Source: Paenibacillus hamazuiensis (GTDB taxonomy: Bacteria; Bacillota; Bacilli; Paenibacillales; NBRC-103111). From it: DNA of 64,000 nucleotides. The notes under the pieces were generated by a model. That model searched no databases. It was not told where the DNA came from and was given only the letters and a program-made list of their open reading frames with translations. The stretch's first letter is position 1, and the number at the start of each line of letters is the position of its first letter. The stretch spans positions 6,527,501 through 6,591,500 of the forward strand of contig NZ_JALRMO010000001.1 in NCBI RefSeq assembly GCF_023276405.1, written 5' to 3'. Positions 1-11,063 of the stretch are shown here, piece by piece. Made by a program: the position numbers and the translations under genes.

Positions 1-505
<505 letters not shown>

Positions 506-530
506 TTATCCTGCTTCCCTGAAATAGGTA

Positions 531-555
531 AAGAAGCTTCCGGAGGAAGCTTCCA
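531..555 (-). terminator. Hairpin between greA and lysS, possible weak terminator
   Basis: A perfect 9-bp inverted repeat (533-541 with 545-553, 3-nt loop) lies just after the greA stop on the minus strand. Only a short T run follows it, so it may be a weak terminator or attenuating hairpin that lets part of the transcript continue into lysS. Confidence 0.5.
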
Positions 556-572
556 ATGATGACAAAGAGCGA

Positions 573-1052
573 TTATTTCTTAATGTCGATGATTTCGTAT
601 TGGATGACGCCCGCGGGAACGTTGACATCAACGATGGCTCCCTTGCTTTTGCCGATGATGGCTTTGCCGACGGGGCTCTCGTTGGAAATCTTATTTTGGA
701 AAGGATCCGATTCCGCTGTGCCCACAATCGAATATTCGACGATATCGCCGAACTCCAGATCTTTGAGCGTGACGATGGAACCGACTCCGACCGTATTTAC
801 ATCGACTTCATCATTGTTGATGATGCGCGCGTTGCGGAGCATTTTTTCCAGTGTAATAATTCGGCCTTCGACAAAAGCCTGCTCGTTCTTCGCATCTTCA
901 TATTCCGAGTTTTCGCTGATATCGCCATAGCCGATGGCTATTTTAATTCTTTCCGCGACCTCGCGGCGTTTCACCGACTTCAGCTGTTCAAGCTCTTCTT
1001 CCAGCTTCTTCAGCCCGTCCTGAGTAAGAATGACTTCTTTATCATTCGCCAT
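573..1052 (-). CDS. greA: Transcription elongation factor GreA
   Basis: GreA enters the secondary channel of RNA polymerase and stimulates cleavage of backtracked transcripts. The protein is 159 residues, the normal size. An N-terminal coiled coil carries the acidic tip motif GYGDISENSEYEDAKNEQ at about residues 41-58 (Asp44 and Glu47 are the likely Mg-coordinating pair). A C-terminal FKBP-like domain follows, with the family signature ISNESPVGKAIIGK. A consensus sigma-A promoter is visible upstream at 1174-1202. lysS follows after a hairpin. Confidence 0.97.
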   Translation of the reverse strand: MANDKEVILTQDGLKKLEEELEQLKSVKRREVAERIKIAIGYGDISENSEYEDAKNEQAFVEGRIITLEKMLRNARIINNDEVDVNTVGVGSIVTLKDLEFGDIVEYSIVGTAESDPFQNKISNESPVGKAIIGKSKGAIVDVNVPAGVIQYEIIDIKK

Positions 1053-1173
1053 TGCTACCGATCTCCCGTCATGTGAAGATTTTCAACATCTATGATTTGC
1101 GCCACATACCTTAATATATTACGGTTTGCCGTCAAGATGACTCTGGTGCAGGTCCTGCCATATATATTGACTG

Positions 1174-1202
1174 ATTATATTGCATGGTTCCTCAATTGTC
1201 AA
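1174..1202 (-). promoter_or_regulatory. Sigma-A promoter for greA(-lysS)
   Basis: On the minus strand TTGACA (1197-1202) and TATAAT (1174-1179) are separated by exactly 17 bp, a full consensus match. It lies between dusB and greA, so greA and possibly lysS can be transcribed independently of the folate operon. Confidence 0.85.
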
Positions 1203-1233
1203 TGTAAGGCAATACACTGGAAAATCCGTATAT

Positions 1234-2253
<1,020 letters not shown>

Positions 2254-2268
2254 TAGGATGCACTCCTT

Positions 2269-2478
2269 TCATCGCGCGGCAGAGGATAACTCTTCCGGGT
2301 CGATGCCTAACACTTCGGAAATTTTACGAATGATCTTGGGTTCAGGTTTACGTGTGCCCCGTTCGATAGATCCCAACACCGCGATAGATACTTCGAGCCG
2401 CTCCGCGAGCTCGGTTTGCGTATAACCTTTCAATTTGCGAAACGCGCGTATGCGGTGGGCTATTGAGCTTTTTTCCAT
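2269..2478 (-). CDS. yazB: Small XRE-family helix-turn-helix protein (YazB-like)
   Basis: This is a 69-residue single-domain DNA-binding protein. The helix-turn-helix is clear: GYTQTELAERLEVSIAVLGSIERG followed by RKISEVLGID, as in Cro/C1 regulators. The ATG at 2476-2478 is preferred because it has a GGAAGG site at suitable distance; an upstream TTG at 2484 lies too close to it. The gene overlaps the end of folK by 19 bp, so translation is probably coupled. The Bacillus homologue sits in the same place and has no defined target. A role in regulating this operon would be a guess. Confidence 0.85.
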   Translation of the reverse strand: MEKSSIAHRIRAFRKLKGYTQTELAERLEVSIAVLGSIERGTRKPEPKIIRKISEVLGIDPEELSSAAR

Positions 2479-2975
2479 AGGCAAACGCCTTCCTTTCTGT
2501 CCAGTTTCTCCAGATGTTCATGCAACCATTCGGCTAAAGCCGGATCTCTTGCCGCTGCAATCTCGATCAGCGGAACGAGCACAAACGCCCGCTCCAGCAT
2601 CCTCGGATGAGGAAGCTGAAGAAAATCGCTGCTTCGCTCGGCTTGACCGTAAAGAAGAAGGTCCAAGTCGATCGTGCGTGGACCCCAGCGTATTTCCCGG
2701 ATGCGGCCCAACTGCCTCTCGACATCCAGCATCGCATCAAGCAGTCCCTCCGGCGGCAAAGTCGTCTCTACTTCGGCCGACATGTTCAGAAAGGGGTCTT
2801 GATCGACAAAGCCGACAGGCTCGGTTTCATAAATACCGGATTGGCGCGTAATGCGGACTCCTGGACGTTCGGCCAAAAGCTCAAGCGAACGCCGCAAATA
2901 CTGCTCGCGGTCGCCCATGTTGGAGCCGAGGCCGATGTAGGCATAAACGGATGGTTCGGCTGAACTTGTACTCAT
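2460..2975 (-). CDS. folK: Hydroxymethyl-dihydropterin pyrophosphokinase
   Basis: HPPK transfers pyrophosphate from ATP to 6-hydroxymethyl-7,8-dihydropterin, giving the substrate for FolP. The 171-residue protein has the N-terminal YIGLGSNMGDR and the family signature WGPRTIDLDLL at residues 97-107, which holds the Mg-binding aspartates, followed by LPHPRMLERAFVL. It lies between folB and yazB in the folate operon, 7 bp after the folB stop and overlapping yazB. All key motifs are present, so the assignment is firm. Confidence 0.96.
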   Translation of the reverse strand: MSTSSAEPSVYAYIGLGSNMGDREQYLRRSLELLAERPGVRITRQSGIYETEPVGFVDQDPFLNMSAEVETTLPPEGLLDAMLDVERQLGRIREIRWGPRTIDLDLLLYGQAERSSDFLQLPHPRMLERAFVLVPLIEIAAARDPALAEWLHEHLEKLDRKEGVCLWKKAQ

Positions 2976-2982
2976 GCTTGAT

Positions 2983-3345
2983 TTAAACCCGCTTTCTCGT
3001 AATTTCTACGGCAACTCCTTCAAAATGAATGGGCACCGGTGGATGGGGTTTCCGCACGCGTACGGTCACTTCGTTGATAACAGTATAAGTGGAGAGCAGT
3101 ACCGATGCAACCTCTTCGGCCAGCGCCTCAATGAGCTTGAAAACCTTCCGCTCGACGATGTTTTGAATCACTTCGTAAGCTTCGGCATAATTGACCGTAT
3201 CTTCGACATTGTCGGATTTCCCCGGCTTGGTCAAGGGCAGATGCATCTCCACATCGAGCGTGTAGCGCTGCCCCAGCCGGTTCTCTTCGGGATAAACGCC
3301 ATGGTAGCCGTAAAATTGCATGCCGGACATTATAATTTTATCCAT
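2983..3345 (-). CDS. folB: Dihydroneopterin aldolase
   Basis: FolB converts 7,8-dihydroneopterin to 6-hydroxymethyl-dihydropterin and glycolaldehyde. The 120-residue protein shows the family core GMQFYGYHGVYPEENRLGQ near the N-terminus and the catalytic-region lysine in RVRKPHPPVP. I chose the ATG at 3343-3345, giving MDKIIMSGMQ, because AAAGGAG lies 8 bases upstream. An in-frame start at 3369 would overlap folP and has no site. It sits between folP and folK, as expected for the pterin branch. Confidence 0.95.
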   Translation of the reverse strand: MDKIIMSGMQFYGYHGVYPEENRLGQRYTLDVEMHLPLTKPGKSDNVEDTVNYAEAYEVIQNIVERKVFKLIEALAEEVASVLLSTYTVINEVTVRVRKPHPPVPIHFEGVAVEITRKRV

Positions 3346-3358
3346 ATGGGAAACTCCT

Positions 3359-4207
3359 TTATTTGGCACGAATCATCGCGTCCGTCATGACGGCGACACG
3401 TTTGATCGCCGCGACGTCATGTACGCGCACAATGTGACAGCCTTGGCTGATGCCATAGGCGACAGTCGCTGCTGTGCCTTCCAGCACGTCGGTCGGCGGA
3501 AGCTGCAGCGTCTTATAAATCATACTTTTACGGGAGGTACCGAGCAGAACCGGATAACCGAGCGCGACGATCCGGTCCAGATAGTTCATGAGCTTTAAGT
3601 TTTGTTCATAGCTTTTCGCAAAACCGATGCCCGGATCAAGCACGATCTGCTCGTTCCGGATACCGGCCTCGTGGGCAAGCCGAATGCTTTCCTGCAGATC
3701 CGTTATTACATCCGGAACGAAGTCGTTATATACGGCCTCCACACGGTTATGCATCAAAATGATCGGGCAGCCGAAATCTGCGGCAACCCGGGCCATGCGG
3801 CCATCTTTTTTCAGCCCCCAAATGTCGTTGACGATATGTGCCCCGGCCTCCAGCGCCTGCCGCGCAACTTCGGCCTTGTACGTATCGACTGAAATCGGCG
3901 CCCGCAGCCCGCGCTTCTTCAGCGCCTCGATCACGGGAATGACCCGCTGCAGCTCCTGATCAAGCGTGACCGTTTCTGCGCCGGGCCGGGTCGATTCTCC
4001 GCCGATATCGATGATATCGGCCCCCTCCCGAATCAGCTGCTCAGCCCGCTCTACGGCCGCTTCCAAGGTATTGTATTTCCCTCCGTCGGAAAACGAATCG
4101 GGAGTCACGTTGAGGATGCCCATGATCAGCGTCCGTTCGCCGATCGGCAATGAGACTTCTCCGAAATTAAGAATCGGTTGGACGGACAAAGGCCCTTGGC
4201 TGTTCAT
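3359..4207 (-). CDS. folP: Dihydropteroate synthase
   Basis: FolP condenses p-aminobenzoate with 6-hydroxymethyl-dihydropterin pyrophosphate to form dihydropteroate and is the target of sulfonamides. The 282-residue protein has the pterin-site motif MGILNVTPDSFSDGG (about 29-43), the ADIIDIGGESTRPG loop, VNDIWG, and C-terminal GTSRKSM and RVHDV motifs. Its start overlaps the pabC stop by 4 bp (ATGA), indicating translational coupling. It joins the pABA branch upstream to the pterin branch downstream in one operon. Confidence 0.97.
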   Translation of the reverse strand: MNSQGPLSVQPILNFGEVSLPIGERTLIMGILNVTPDSFSDGGKYNTLEAAVERAEQLIREGADIIDIGGESTRPGAETVTLDQELQRVIPVIEALKKRGLRAPISVDTYKAEVARQALEAGAHIVNDIWGLKKDGRMARVAADFGCPIILMHNRVEAVYNDFVPDVITDLQESIRLAHEAGIRNEQIVLDPGIGFAKSYEQNLKLMNYLDRIVALGYPVLLGTSRKSMIYKTLQLPPTDVLEGTAATVAYGISQGCHIVRVHDVAAIKRVAVMTDAMIRAK

Positions 4208-5127
4208 CGGTCCACGCTCCTTTCATCCTTGTTCGGCGAAAATCCCTCACAACCCGCTGCGTGCTCGCGATATATCCGCAGCAGATCGGCGGTTACCGGT
4301 CCCGCTTGTCCGCCGCCGATCGCCACGGATTTTCCGTCTATATCAAATAAGGTCGTAACCGGCACGATCTCCTGGATGGAGTTCGTCATCCATATTTCAT
4401 CCGCTTCGGTCAGTTCTTCCCATGTATAAAGCCCTTCTTTCAAGCGATATCCTGCTTGCTTCGCCAGCTCCATCACGAACCCGCGCGTTATTCCGGGCAG
4501 GATGCCCGTTTCCAGAGAAGGAGTGTAAACGACGCCGTCCCGGGCAAAAAAGAGGTTGCTCACGATCCCTTCGGCGATATGCCCGTCCGCATCGAGAAAC
4601 AATCCTTCTGCGGCGCGGCTGGAGGCCCATGGATAGCAGCCCAGCTCTCTTTTCCCCAGGATGCTGTTCATATAATGAAAAGATTTCAGGCGCACCGCGC
4701 CTTCCGGACTGTTCCTGCGAAGAGCGAGCCTCTGCAACGGCTTCCCGGCCTGATCCAGCTCCGTAGGACGCGGCGGCAGCGGTTTAACGTACAGGATGAC
4801 CGTAGGATTCTCGTAATCGCCGTTCGGCAAGCCGAGAATCCCCTCTCCGGCGCTGACGGTCCAGCGAAAGTAGGCGTCGTCCAGTCCATTGGCGCGCAGC
4901 AGCTCGCTCACGATGCCGCTGATGGCCGGGATCTGCGGCTCGTAGGCAATGCCAAGCTCCCTGCAGCCGCCGGTGAGCCGCTCCGCGTGCCGTTCCAGCA
5001 AAAAAGGCTGACCGCCGTAGGTGCGGAACGTCTCGAACAGCCCTATGCCGTAAAGAAAACCGTGATCGTACACCGAGACCACGGCCTTCTTCTCATCGAT
5101 AAACTTATCGTTCCAATATAAAATCAC
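4204..5127 (-). CDS. pabC: Aminodeoxychorismate lyase
   Basis: This fold-type IV PLP enzyme releases pyruvate from 4-amino-4-deoxychorismate to give p-aminobenzoate. The 307-residue protein begins [11 protein letters not shown] and shows [20 protein letters not shown] with the probable PLP lysine, and EGIVSNLFF. The C-terminal region has [14 protein letters not shown], typical of the PabC/branched-chain aminotransferase fold. Four-base overlaps with both pabA and folP mark it as an internal operon gene. A D-amino-acid transaminase is an alternative by fold, but the context argues strongly for PabC. Confidence 0.94.
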   Translation of the reverse strand: MILYWNDKFIDEKKAVVSVYDHGFLYGIGLFETFRTYGGQPFLLERHAERLTGGCRELGIAYEPQIPAISGIVSELLRANGLDDAYFRWTVSAGEGILGLPNGDYENPTVILYVKPLPPRPTELDQAGKPLQRLALRRNSPEGAVRLKSFHYMNSILGKRELGCYPWASSRAAEGLFLDADGHIAEGIVSNLFFARDGVVYTPSLETGILPGITRGFVMELAKQAGYRLKEGLYTWEELTEADEIWMTNSIQEIVPVTTLFDIDGKSVAIGGGQAGPVTADLLRIYREHAAGCEGFSPNKDERSVDR

Positions 5128-5705
5128 GCTTTGCTCACAACCGTTTCGCTCAAGAAATTGCGAAGCAGCTTGTGGCCGTAATCGGTAATGATCGATTCGG
5201 GATGGAACTGAACGCCCTCAATCGCATATTCCTTGTGCCGCAGTCCCATGATCTCGCCTTCCGCCGTACGCGCGCTGACTTCGAGACAATCCGGCAGCGT
5301 CTCCGACTTCACGATCAGCGAGTGGTAACGGGTCGCCGTATAAGGGGAAGGGATGTCTTTGAAAATCGTTTTGCCGTCGTGGTAAATTTCCGACGTCTTG
5401 CCGTGCATCAGCCTAGGAGCGCGAATGACGTCTCCGCCGAACGCTTGTCCGATTGCCTGGTGTCCGAGGCAGACGCCGAGAATCGGGATTTTGCCTTTAA
5501 AATGATCGATCAGAGCAAGGCTGATCCCCGCTTCATTAGGTGTGCAGGGTCCCGGCGAGATCAAGATGTGATCCGGCTTCAGTGCCTCGATACCCGCCAA
5601 ATCGATTTGGTCGTTGCGGTGAACGGCAACGGTTTCCCCCAGTTCTCCCAAATACTGTACAAGGTTATACGTAAACGAATCATAATTGTCGATGACCAAT
5701 ATCAT
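5124..5705 (-). CDS. pabA: Glutamine amidotransferase subunit of aminodeoxychorismate synthase
   Basis: PabA releases ammonia from glutamine for PabB. The 193-residue class I amidotransferase has [19 protein letters not shown], the [12 protein letters not shown] oxyanion region, the nucleophile Cys79 in GVCLGHQ, and His168/Glu170 in FHPES. In Bacillus the equivalent protein also serves anthranilate synthase (TrpG role), which could hold here too. Its start overlaps pabB by 26 bp and its stop overlaps pabC by 4 bp. Confidence 0.95.
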   Translation of the reverse strand: MILVIDNYDSFTYNLVQYLGELGETVAVHRNDQIDLAGIEALKPDHILISPGPCTPNEAGISLALIDHFKGKIPILGVCLGHQAIGQAFGGDVIRAPRLMHGKTSEIYHDGKTIFKDIPSPYTATRYHSLIVKSETLPDCLEVSARTAEGEIMGLRHKEYAIEGVQFHPESIITDYGHKLLRNFLSETVVSKA

Positions 5706-7248
5706 AGGGTTCCCTCCTCCAAAGCTCGCTGTATTGGATCGCTTTCCAAAGCGCTTTCGCCTTGTTCAGCGACTCGGTGTATTCCTTCTCCGGCACCGAA
5801 TCGATCACGATTCCCGCACCGGCCTGCACATAACCGACTCCGTCTTTCACAACCATCGTTCGTATAATAATATTAAATTCCATATTGCCGTTGTAGTCAA
5901 TCCAGCCGACCGAACCGGTGTACGGCCCGCGCCGCACCGGCTCGAGCTCCTCGATGATTTCCATCGTGCGCACTTTGGGAGCGCCGGTGATGGTGCCTCC
6001 AGGGAAACAAGCGGCGATGACGTCATACAGGTCTTTGCCGTCGGCAAGCCGACCTTCCACCTGGGATACGATATGCATCACATGGGAGTAATATTCAATC
6101 ACCATCAGATCGGTCACTTTCACGGTACCGTATGCGGAAATGCGCCCGATATCGTTGCGCAGCAAATCGACGAGCATGATGTGCTCGGCGCGTTCCTTTT
6201 CATGCCCGATCAGTTCGTCCGCCAGCCGCCGGTCTTCCTCGGCGTTATGCCCGCGAGGCCGGGTGCCGGCGATCGGGCGGGTCCGCACGATGCCGCCTTC
6301 GAGCTGCACGAGCAGCTCCGGCGAGCCGGAGACGAGCTGGAAGTCGCCGAAACGCAGCAGCCCCATGTATGGCGAAGGATTGACGAGACGCAAACACTCA
6401 TAGATGCGCTCCGGCGTTTCCGCGAGCCTCTTGCTTTGCCTTACGGAAAGGTTGACCTGGAAAACGTCTCCTTGCCCGATATATTCCTGTATCCGCTCCA
6501 CGGCCCGGATAAAATCTTCACGTCGGAATGCGGCGTGAATGCCCGGGATTGATTCGACATCGATTCGCAGCTTATCCTCGTAAGCAATCCGTCGCCGCTC
6601 TTCGATATCCCGCAGCAGCCCGGCATCTTCCTTTACGGAAGCGATGCGGTCCCACGTCCGTTTCATCCGTTCGATCCGCTCTGCCGCCTGTCCGTAAGCT
6701 TCCCGAATGCTCTGTTCCTCCGCAGCCGACGGCAGCACCGTATGGGCGGCGCAGTAAAGCGCCTTCTCCTCATGGTCGATAATCCAAAGCTCGTGGACTC
6801 TCATAAAAGCATAGTCGGGCAGCCCGAGATCGTCCGCCGCATAAACCGGAAGACGTTCGATCGAGCGGGCGACATCGTATCCCCAGAAACCGGCGCAGCC
6901 GCCGATCCATTTCGGAGCGCCCGGCACCTTCGGCGATCGGCTGTCTCCCATCCACCGCTTGACCACCTGCAGCGGCGGACCCTCCAGCTTTTCGCAGGCG
7001 ATGCCGTCACGTACAATCACAGCAGCATCCCCTTTGCCGCGGATGATTTCTTCGGGCTTCAGCGCAAGAAAGGTATACCGCCCTCCCTTCCCGCTTTCCA
7101 GCACAAAAGCTTCGGCTCCCGCTTGCTCCCATGCCTTGCGCCAAGTAGGGAGGCGATCTTGCGGCAGATCATACCGCTCCACCTGCGGCAGCACGGAGCA
7201 GCCTTCCGCCGCCCACTTCAGCCAATCGTCCGCCGTTGTTAACCGCAC
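5680..7248 (-). CDS. pabB: Aminodeoxychorismate synthase component I
   Basis: PabB aminates chorismate to 4-amino-4-deoxychorismate using ammonia from PabA. The 522-residue protein has an N-terminal anthranilate-synthase-I-like domain ([16 protein letters not shown]) and a C-terminal chorismate-binding domain containing [12 protein letters not shown], the DLLRNDIGR motif, [13 protein letters not shown] and [15 protein letters not shown]. It heads the pab/fol operon, just after the cysK terminator. TrpE is similar, but the adjacent pabA, pabC and folP fix the role. Confidence 0.95.
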   Translation of the reverse strand: MRLTTADDWLKWAAEGCSVLPQVERYDLPQDRLPTWRKAWEQAGAEAFVLESGKGGRYTFLALKPEEIIRGKGDAAVIVRDGIACEKLEGPPLQVVKRWMGDSRSPKVPGAPKWIGGCAGFWGYDVARSIERLPVYAADDLGLPDYAFMRVHELWIIDHEEKALYCAAHTVLPSAAEEQSIREAYGQAAERIERMKRTWDRIASVKEDAGLLRDIEERRRIAYEDKLRIDVESIPGIHAAFRREDFIRAVERIQEYIGQGDVFQVNLSVRQSKRLAETPERIYECLRLVNPSPYMGLLRFGDFQLVSGSPELLVQLEGGIVRTRPIAGTRPRGHNAEEDRRLADELIGHEKERAEHIMLVDLLRNDIGRISAYGTVKVTDLMVIEYYSHVMHIVSQVEGRLADGKDLYDVIAACFPGGTITGAPKVRTMEIIEELEPVRRGPYTGSVGWIDYNGNMEFNIIIRTMVVKDGVGYVQAGAGIVIDSVPEKEYTESLNKAKALWKAIQYSELWRREPYDIGHRQL

Positions 7249-7311
7249 GCCCGATCCCCCTTCCGTCCGTTACCTGTTAATTGAACCTAAGTATACCCAA
7301 TCTGCCGAATG

Positions 7312-7340
7312 AAAAAAAGCCCCCAGCTTTCGCTGGGGAC
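7312..7340 (-). terminator. Rho-independent terminator of cysK
   Basis: The stem 7321-7327 with 7332-7338 (CCCCAGC/GCTGGGG, 4-nt loop) is followed on the minus strand by seven Ts. It lies immediately after the cysK stop and before pabB, separating the two transcription units. Confidence 0.9.
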
Positions 7341-7365
7341 TTGAACGTTTCTCGCAACGAACCGA

Positions 7366-8304
7366 TCAGTCTTCGAATTGGTACAGCGGCGTGCTGAGGT
7401 ATCTTTCGCCGTTGCTTGGCACTACCGCTACGACGCGCTTGCCGGCGCCAAGCTCCTTGGCAACCTTTAGTGCTGCGAAGATAGCCGCACCGGAGGAAAT
7501 GCCGCCGAGAATGCCTTCTTCTTTCGCCACGCGGCGGGACGTTTCGAACGCGTCATCGTTCTCAACCGGAATAACGCCGTCATAGATGTTCGTGTTCAGG
7601 ATGTCCGGCACGAAACCTGCGCCGATACCTTGGATTTTATGCGGACCTGGCTTGCCGCCGGACAATACCGGGGAAGCGGCAGGTTCCACTGCATATATTT
7701 TGACGTTCGGGAAGTTTTCTTTCAAAACGCTGCCGGCGCCTGTGATCGTACCGCCCGTGCCGATGCCGGCAATAAACGCGTCCAGCTTGCCGTCATGCGA
7801 CTTGATCGCTTCGACGATCTCCGGTCCGGTCGTTTCGCGGTGGATTTTCACGTTTGCCTGGTTTTTGAACTGCTGCGGCATGAAGTAGTTCGGATTTTCC
7901 GCCTGAAGCTCTTCCGCACGTTTGATGGCGCCTTTCATGCCTTCCGCTCCCGGAGTGAGCACCAGTTGGGCACCGTAAGCGCGAAGCAGGTTGCGGCGTT
8001 CCATACTCATCGTTTCCGGCATAACCAGAATCGCCTTGTAGCCTTTCGCGGCCGCCACCATTGCGAGACCGATCCCCGTGTTGCCGCTCGTCGGCTCAAT
8101 AATCGTATCGCCCGGCTTCAGCTTGCCTTCCTGCTCGGCGACTTCGATCATGCTGATGGCGATCCGGTCTTTAACGCTGGCGCCCGGGTTTTGATACTCC
8201 AGCTTGACATAAATTTCCGCGCTGCCTTCCGGTACGACCCGGTTCAAACGCACGAGCGGCGTGTCGCCGATCAACTGGGTGATGCTTTGCACTAACTTAG
8301 CCAT
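7366..8304 (-). CDS. cysK: Cysteine synthase A (O-acetylserine thiol-lyase)
   Basis: CysK makes cysteine from O-acetylserine and sulfide. The 312-residue PLP protein shows the Schiff-base lysine Lys45 in NPGASVKDR, the substrate loop PTSGNTG (about 71-77), the phosphate-binding GIGTGGT and the C-terminal SSGAA motif. It has its own terminator and a readable sigma-A promoter, so it is probably monocistronic. In Bacillus the equivalent gene is repressed by CymR. A possible operator is noted separately. Confidence 0.96.
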   Translation of the reverse strand: MAKLVQSITQLIGDTPLVRLNRVVPEGSAEIYVKLEYQNPGASVKDRIAISMIEVAEQEGKLKPGDTIIEPTSGNTGIGLAMVAAAKGYKAILVMPETMSMERRNLLRAYGAQLVLTPGAEGMKGAIKRAEELQAENPNYFMPQQFKNQANVKIHRETTGPEIVEAIKSHDGKLDAFIAGIGTGGTITGAGSVLKENFPNVKIYAVEPAASPVLSGGKPGPHKIQGIGAGFVPDILNTNIYDGVIPVENDDAFETSRRVAKEEGILGGISSGAAIFAALKVAKELGAGKRVVAVVPSNGERYLSTPLYQFED

Positions 8305-8336
8305 GAATACTCCTCCTATGAACGATATTGTAATAT

Positions 8337-8400
8337 TTCCGAGTAAAATGCTAGGTATTATTCTATATTCATATTAACAACTGCCGTCATAGGTTGTCAA
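8337..8400 (-). promoter_or_regulatory. cysK promoter with possible CymR operator
   Basis: TTGACA (8395-8400) and TATAAT-like TAATAT (8371-8376) are spaced by 18 bp on the minus strand. Downstream, 8337-8360 begins TAATACCTAG and ends in a TCGGAAAT half. The left half agrees with the known CymR box (TAAWNCNNA); the right half is weaker. The promoter is well supported. The operator is inferred. Confidence 0.6.
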
Positions 8401-8421
8401 TTCATTTTTTCGAGAAAAGCC

Positions 8422-9369
8422 TTACTGTGCCAGCTCAGGATCGACAATCTTCACATTCCATCGCTCCCTGAGCTTTTTCGTAAACTCCGGCAGCGGGGTC
8501 GCTTCGTGCAAGGCGAGTTCTTTGCGGACCCGTTCCCGAACGGCATCCGCCTGCTCCTTGCTTTGCTCCTTCCGGTCCTGCAGCCTGACGATGACGTATT
8601 TGCCGTTCAGTTCAAAAGGAGCGCTGATCTCGCCTTTTTTCAGTGCCTTCGCCGCCTTAAGCACGGAGGGTTCCACGAAAGGATCGGTTTCTTCTATCCA
8701 GCCCAAGTCCCCTCCGCTGCTCCGCGTCGCATCGTCCAGCGACCGGTCTTTGGCCAGCTGCGCGAAGTCCGCCCCCTTTTTCACTTCATCCACGACTTTG
8801 GCGGCTTGATCTTTGTTGCTTACCACGATTTGCTGAATGCGAAGCTTCGCCGGCTTCTGGAACTCTTCCGGATGAAGACGGATATAATCGTCGACCCATT
8901 CGTCCGGGATTTTGATATCTTTCGTGACCAGCTTTTCCAGAAGAAGCTTGTAATACACGTCTTCCCTCAGCTCATCCTGGGTCATCCCAAGCTGATCCCT
9001 CATCGCTTTATAAAAATCGGCCTCGCTCTCGTAACCTTGCTGCATGCGCTTCAGTTCCTTGTCGATCTCGCCGCGGTCTACCTTGATGCCCTGTTTGTCT
9101 CCTTCCATACGGATCGCTTCGCGGTCGAGCATCAAATTCAGCATTTCCTTGCCGTACTTGGAATACAAATGCTGCTGAAGCTCCGCTTCGCTAATCGGCC
9201 GATTCCCTACAGTGGCGACAATCCGTTCCGGCCCGGGCTTAGGCGGCGGATTGTTTGGGGGCGTGCTTCCCGCAGGGGGGAAGGCATTTTTCACTGCCAA
9301 GAAGGAAAGAACGGCAACGGCCGCAGCAAGCAGACCGATGATTCCCCACAACCACTTTACATTCCTCAT
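8422..9369 (-). CDS. Membrane-anchored parvulin-type peptidyl-prolyl isomerase (YacD-like)
   Basis: This 315-residue protein is an extracytoplasmic foldase relative of PrsA. One N-terminal hydrophobic segment (about residues 5-27, no lipobox cysteine) suggests a membrane anchor rather than a lipoprotein. A Pro-rich linker, a SurA-like N-terminal chaperone region and a parvulin domain (LRIQQIVVSNKDQA ... SGGDLGWIEETDPF ... GKYVIVRLQDR) follow. I start at 9369 because AGGGG precedes that ATG. The yacD gene holds the same position between hslO and cysK in Bacillus. The substrate is unknown. Confidence 0.85.
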   Translation of the reverse strand: MRNVKWLWGIIGLLAAAVAVLSFLAVKNAFPPAGSTPPNNPPPKPGPERIVATVGNRPISEAELQQHLYSKYGKEMLNLMLDREAIRMEGDKQGIKVDRGEIDKELKRMQQGYESEADFYKAMRDQLGMTQDELREDVYYKLLLEKLVTKDIKIPDEWVDDYIRLHPEEFQKPAKLRIQQIVVSNKDQAAKVVDEVKKGADFAQLAKDRSLDDATRSSGGDLGWIEETDPFVEPSVLKAAKALKKGEISAPFELNGKYVIVRLQDRKEQSKEQADAVRERVRKELALHEATPLPEFTKKLRERWNVKIVDPELAQ

Positions 9370-9414
9370 CCTGGTCCCCTCGTACACTATGGCTTCTCTC
9401 TATGGGAGGGCCGC

Positions 9415-10284
9415 CTATATTTTGCCGATCAACTCTTCCAGTTCGGAGGAGTTGAATCTATAGCGCTCGTTGCAGAAATGACAGTGCACCTCCGCCTGCC
9501 CTTCATCCGTCAATATCGATTCGAGTTCCTCGCGCCCCAGGCTGATCAAAGTTTGCTCCACCCGCTCCCGCGAGCATTTGCAGCGGAACGCCACGTCCAT
9601 CCGGTCCATCACTTGAACGTCAGGTAAAATGCGGCGAAGAATTTCCTCCGGCGTATCGCCGCGGTCGATCATCGAAGTGACCGACTGGATTTGCGAAAGC
9701 TGCCGCTCGATTTCCGCAATCTGTTCGTCCGTGCAGCCCGGCAGCAGTTGGATGATGAAACCTCCCGACGCCTTGATGCTGTAATCGATATCGACCAGCA
9801 CGCCGAGAGCTACAACCGAGGGGGTCTGCTCCGATTTGGCAAAATAATACGTAAAATCTTCGGCAAGCTCCCCGGAAACGATCGGCACGCTGCCGCGGTA
9901 AGGCTCTTTCAGCCCGAGATCTTTCACGATGTACAAAAAGCCGTCCGTCCCCACTGCTCCGGCTACATCCAGTTTGCCCACAGCATTGAGCGGAAGATCC
10001 ACCTGCGGGTTATCCGCATATCCGCGGACCTCGCCTGCGGCGTTCGCATCAACGACGATTTGCCCGATCGGACCGCCGCCTTTGACCTGTACAGTCAGCT
10101 TTTCTTCGCCTTTCAGCATAGCTCCCATCATAAGCGCTGCCGAGGCGGTTCTTCCGAGCGCGGCCGCAGCCGTCGGCGTCATTTGATGACGGCGGGTGAG
10201 TTCGCCCACCACCTCCGTCGATCTGACCGCGAAGGCGCGCACCTGCCCTTGCAGAGCGGTTGCTCTAATTAAATAATCCTGCAT
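9415..10284 (-). CDS. hslO: Redox-regulated chaperone Hsp33
   Basis: Hsp33 is a holdase switched on by oxidation of its zinc-bound cysteines. The 289-residue protein starts MQDYLIRATALQGQVRAFAV. It has the conserved GGGPIGQIVVDA core and the four zinc ligands Cys235 and Cys237 (CKC) and Cys268 and Cys271 (CHFC) near the C-terminus. All four cysteines are intact, so the redox switch should work. It lies between coaX and the parvulin gene, as in Bacillus (yacC). Confidence 0.96.
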   Translation of the reverse strand: MQDYLIRATALQGQVRAFAVRSTEVVGELTRRHQMTPTAAAALGRTASAALMMGAMLKGEEKLTVQVKGGGPIGQIVVDANAAGEVRGYADNPQVDLPLNAVGKLDVAGAVGTDGFLYIVKDLGLKEPYRGSVPIVSGELAEDFTYYFAKSEQTPSVVALGVLVDIDYSIKASGGFIIQLLPGCTDEQIAEIERQLSQIQSVTSMIDRGDTPEEILRRILPDVQVMDRMDVAFRCKCSRERVEQTLISLGREELESILTDEGQAEVHCHFCNERYRFNSSELEELIGKI

Positions 10285-10298
10285 TCTGCTACCCCACT

Positions 10299-11063
10299 TC
10301 AGGTGTTTCTTTCATAAATCAACTGCAGTCCCTGCAGCGTAAGCAAGGGATTGACGGTTTGAATCGTTTTCGACTCGGCCGAGATCAGCTCCGCCAGTCC
10401 CCCGGTGGCGACGACCTTGGCGGATGCGTTATAGCTTTCCCGCATCCGTTTCACGATACCGTCCACTTGCCCGGCAAAGCCGTAAATAATCCCCGCCTGC
10501 ATCGATGCCACGGTGTTACGGCCGACGACGCTTTTCGGCTTCACGAGCTCAATGCGCGGCAGCTTCGCTGCCCGCTGATACAGCGCCTCGGTGGAGATGC
10601 CGATGCCCGGAGCGACCGCACCGCCCAAATATTGTCCCGCTTCGTCTATGTAATCAAAGGTTGTGGCCGTGCCGAAATCGACAACGATGCACGGAGGGCC
10701 GTACAGCTCGATGGCGGCAACCGCATTGACGATTCGGTCCGCGCCGACTTCCTTCGGATTTTCATAGCGGATGTTGAGGCCCGTTTTTATCCCCGGTCCG
10801 ACGATGAGCGGCGTTCTTTTTAAATAGGTTGCACATAAACTTTCAAGCACAAACATCAGCGGCGGAACCACGGACGAGATGATGACGCCCTGCACCTGCT
10901 CGAGTTTGATGCCGGCATGGTGAAACAGATTGTAGATCGTCATGCCGTACTCGTCGGTCGTTGCCGATCGGTTCGTGCTGAGCCGCCAATGATGCAGCAG
11001 GTTTTTCCCCTCGTAGATACCCAGGACAATGTTCGTATTGCCTACATCCACGACCAAAATCAT
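10299..11063 (-). CDS. coaX: Type III pantothenate kinase
   Basis: CoaX phosphorylates pantothenate, the first step of CoA synthesis, and is not feedback-inhibited like type I kinases. The 254-residue ASKHA-fold protein has the ATP-binding [17 protein letters not shown], the [11 protein letters not shown] motif and [14 protein letters not shown], ending with ATGGLAELI. Its start overlaps nadC by 4 bp (ATGA). It is therefore probably cotranscribed with nadABC, which places NAD and CoA cofactor synthesis in one transcript. Confidence 0.95.
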   Translation of the reverse strand: MILVVDVGNTNIVLGIYEGKNLLHHWRLSTNRSATTDEYGMTIYNLFHHAGIKLEQVQGVIISSVVPPLMFVLESLCATYLKRTPLIVGPGIKTGLNIRYENPKEVGADRIVNAVAAIELYGPPCIVVDFGTATTFDYIDEAGQYLGGAVAPGIGISTEALYQRAAKLPRIELVKPKSVVGRNTVASMQAGIIYGFAGQVDGIVKRMRESYNASAKVVATGGLAELISAESKTIQTVNPLLTLQGLQLIYERNT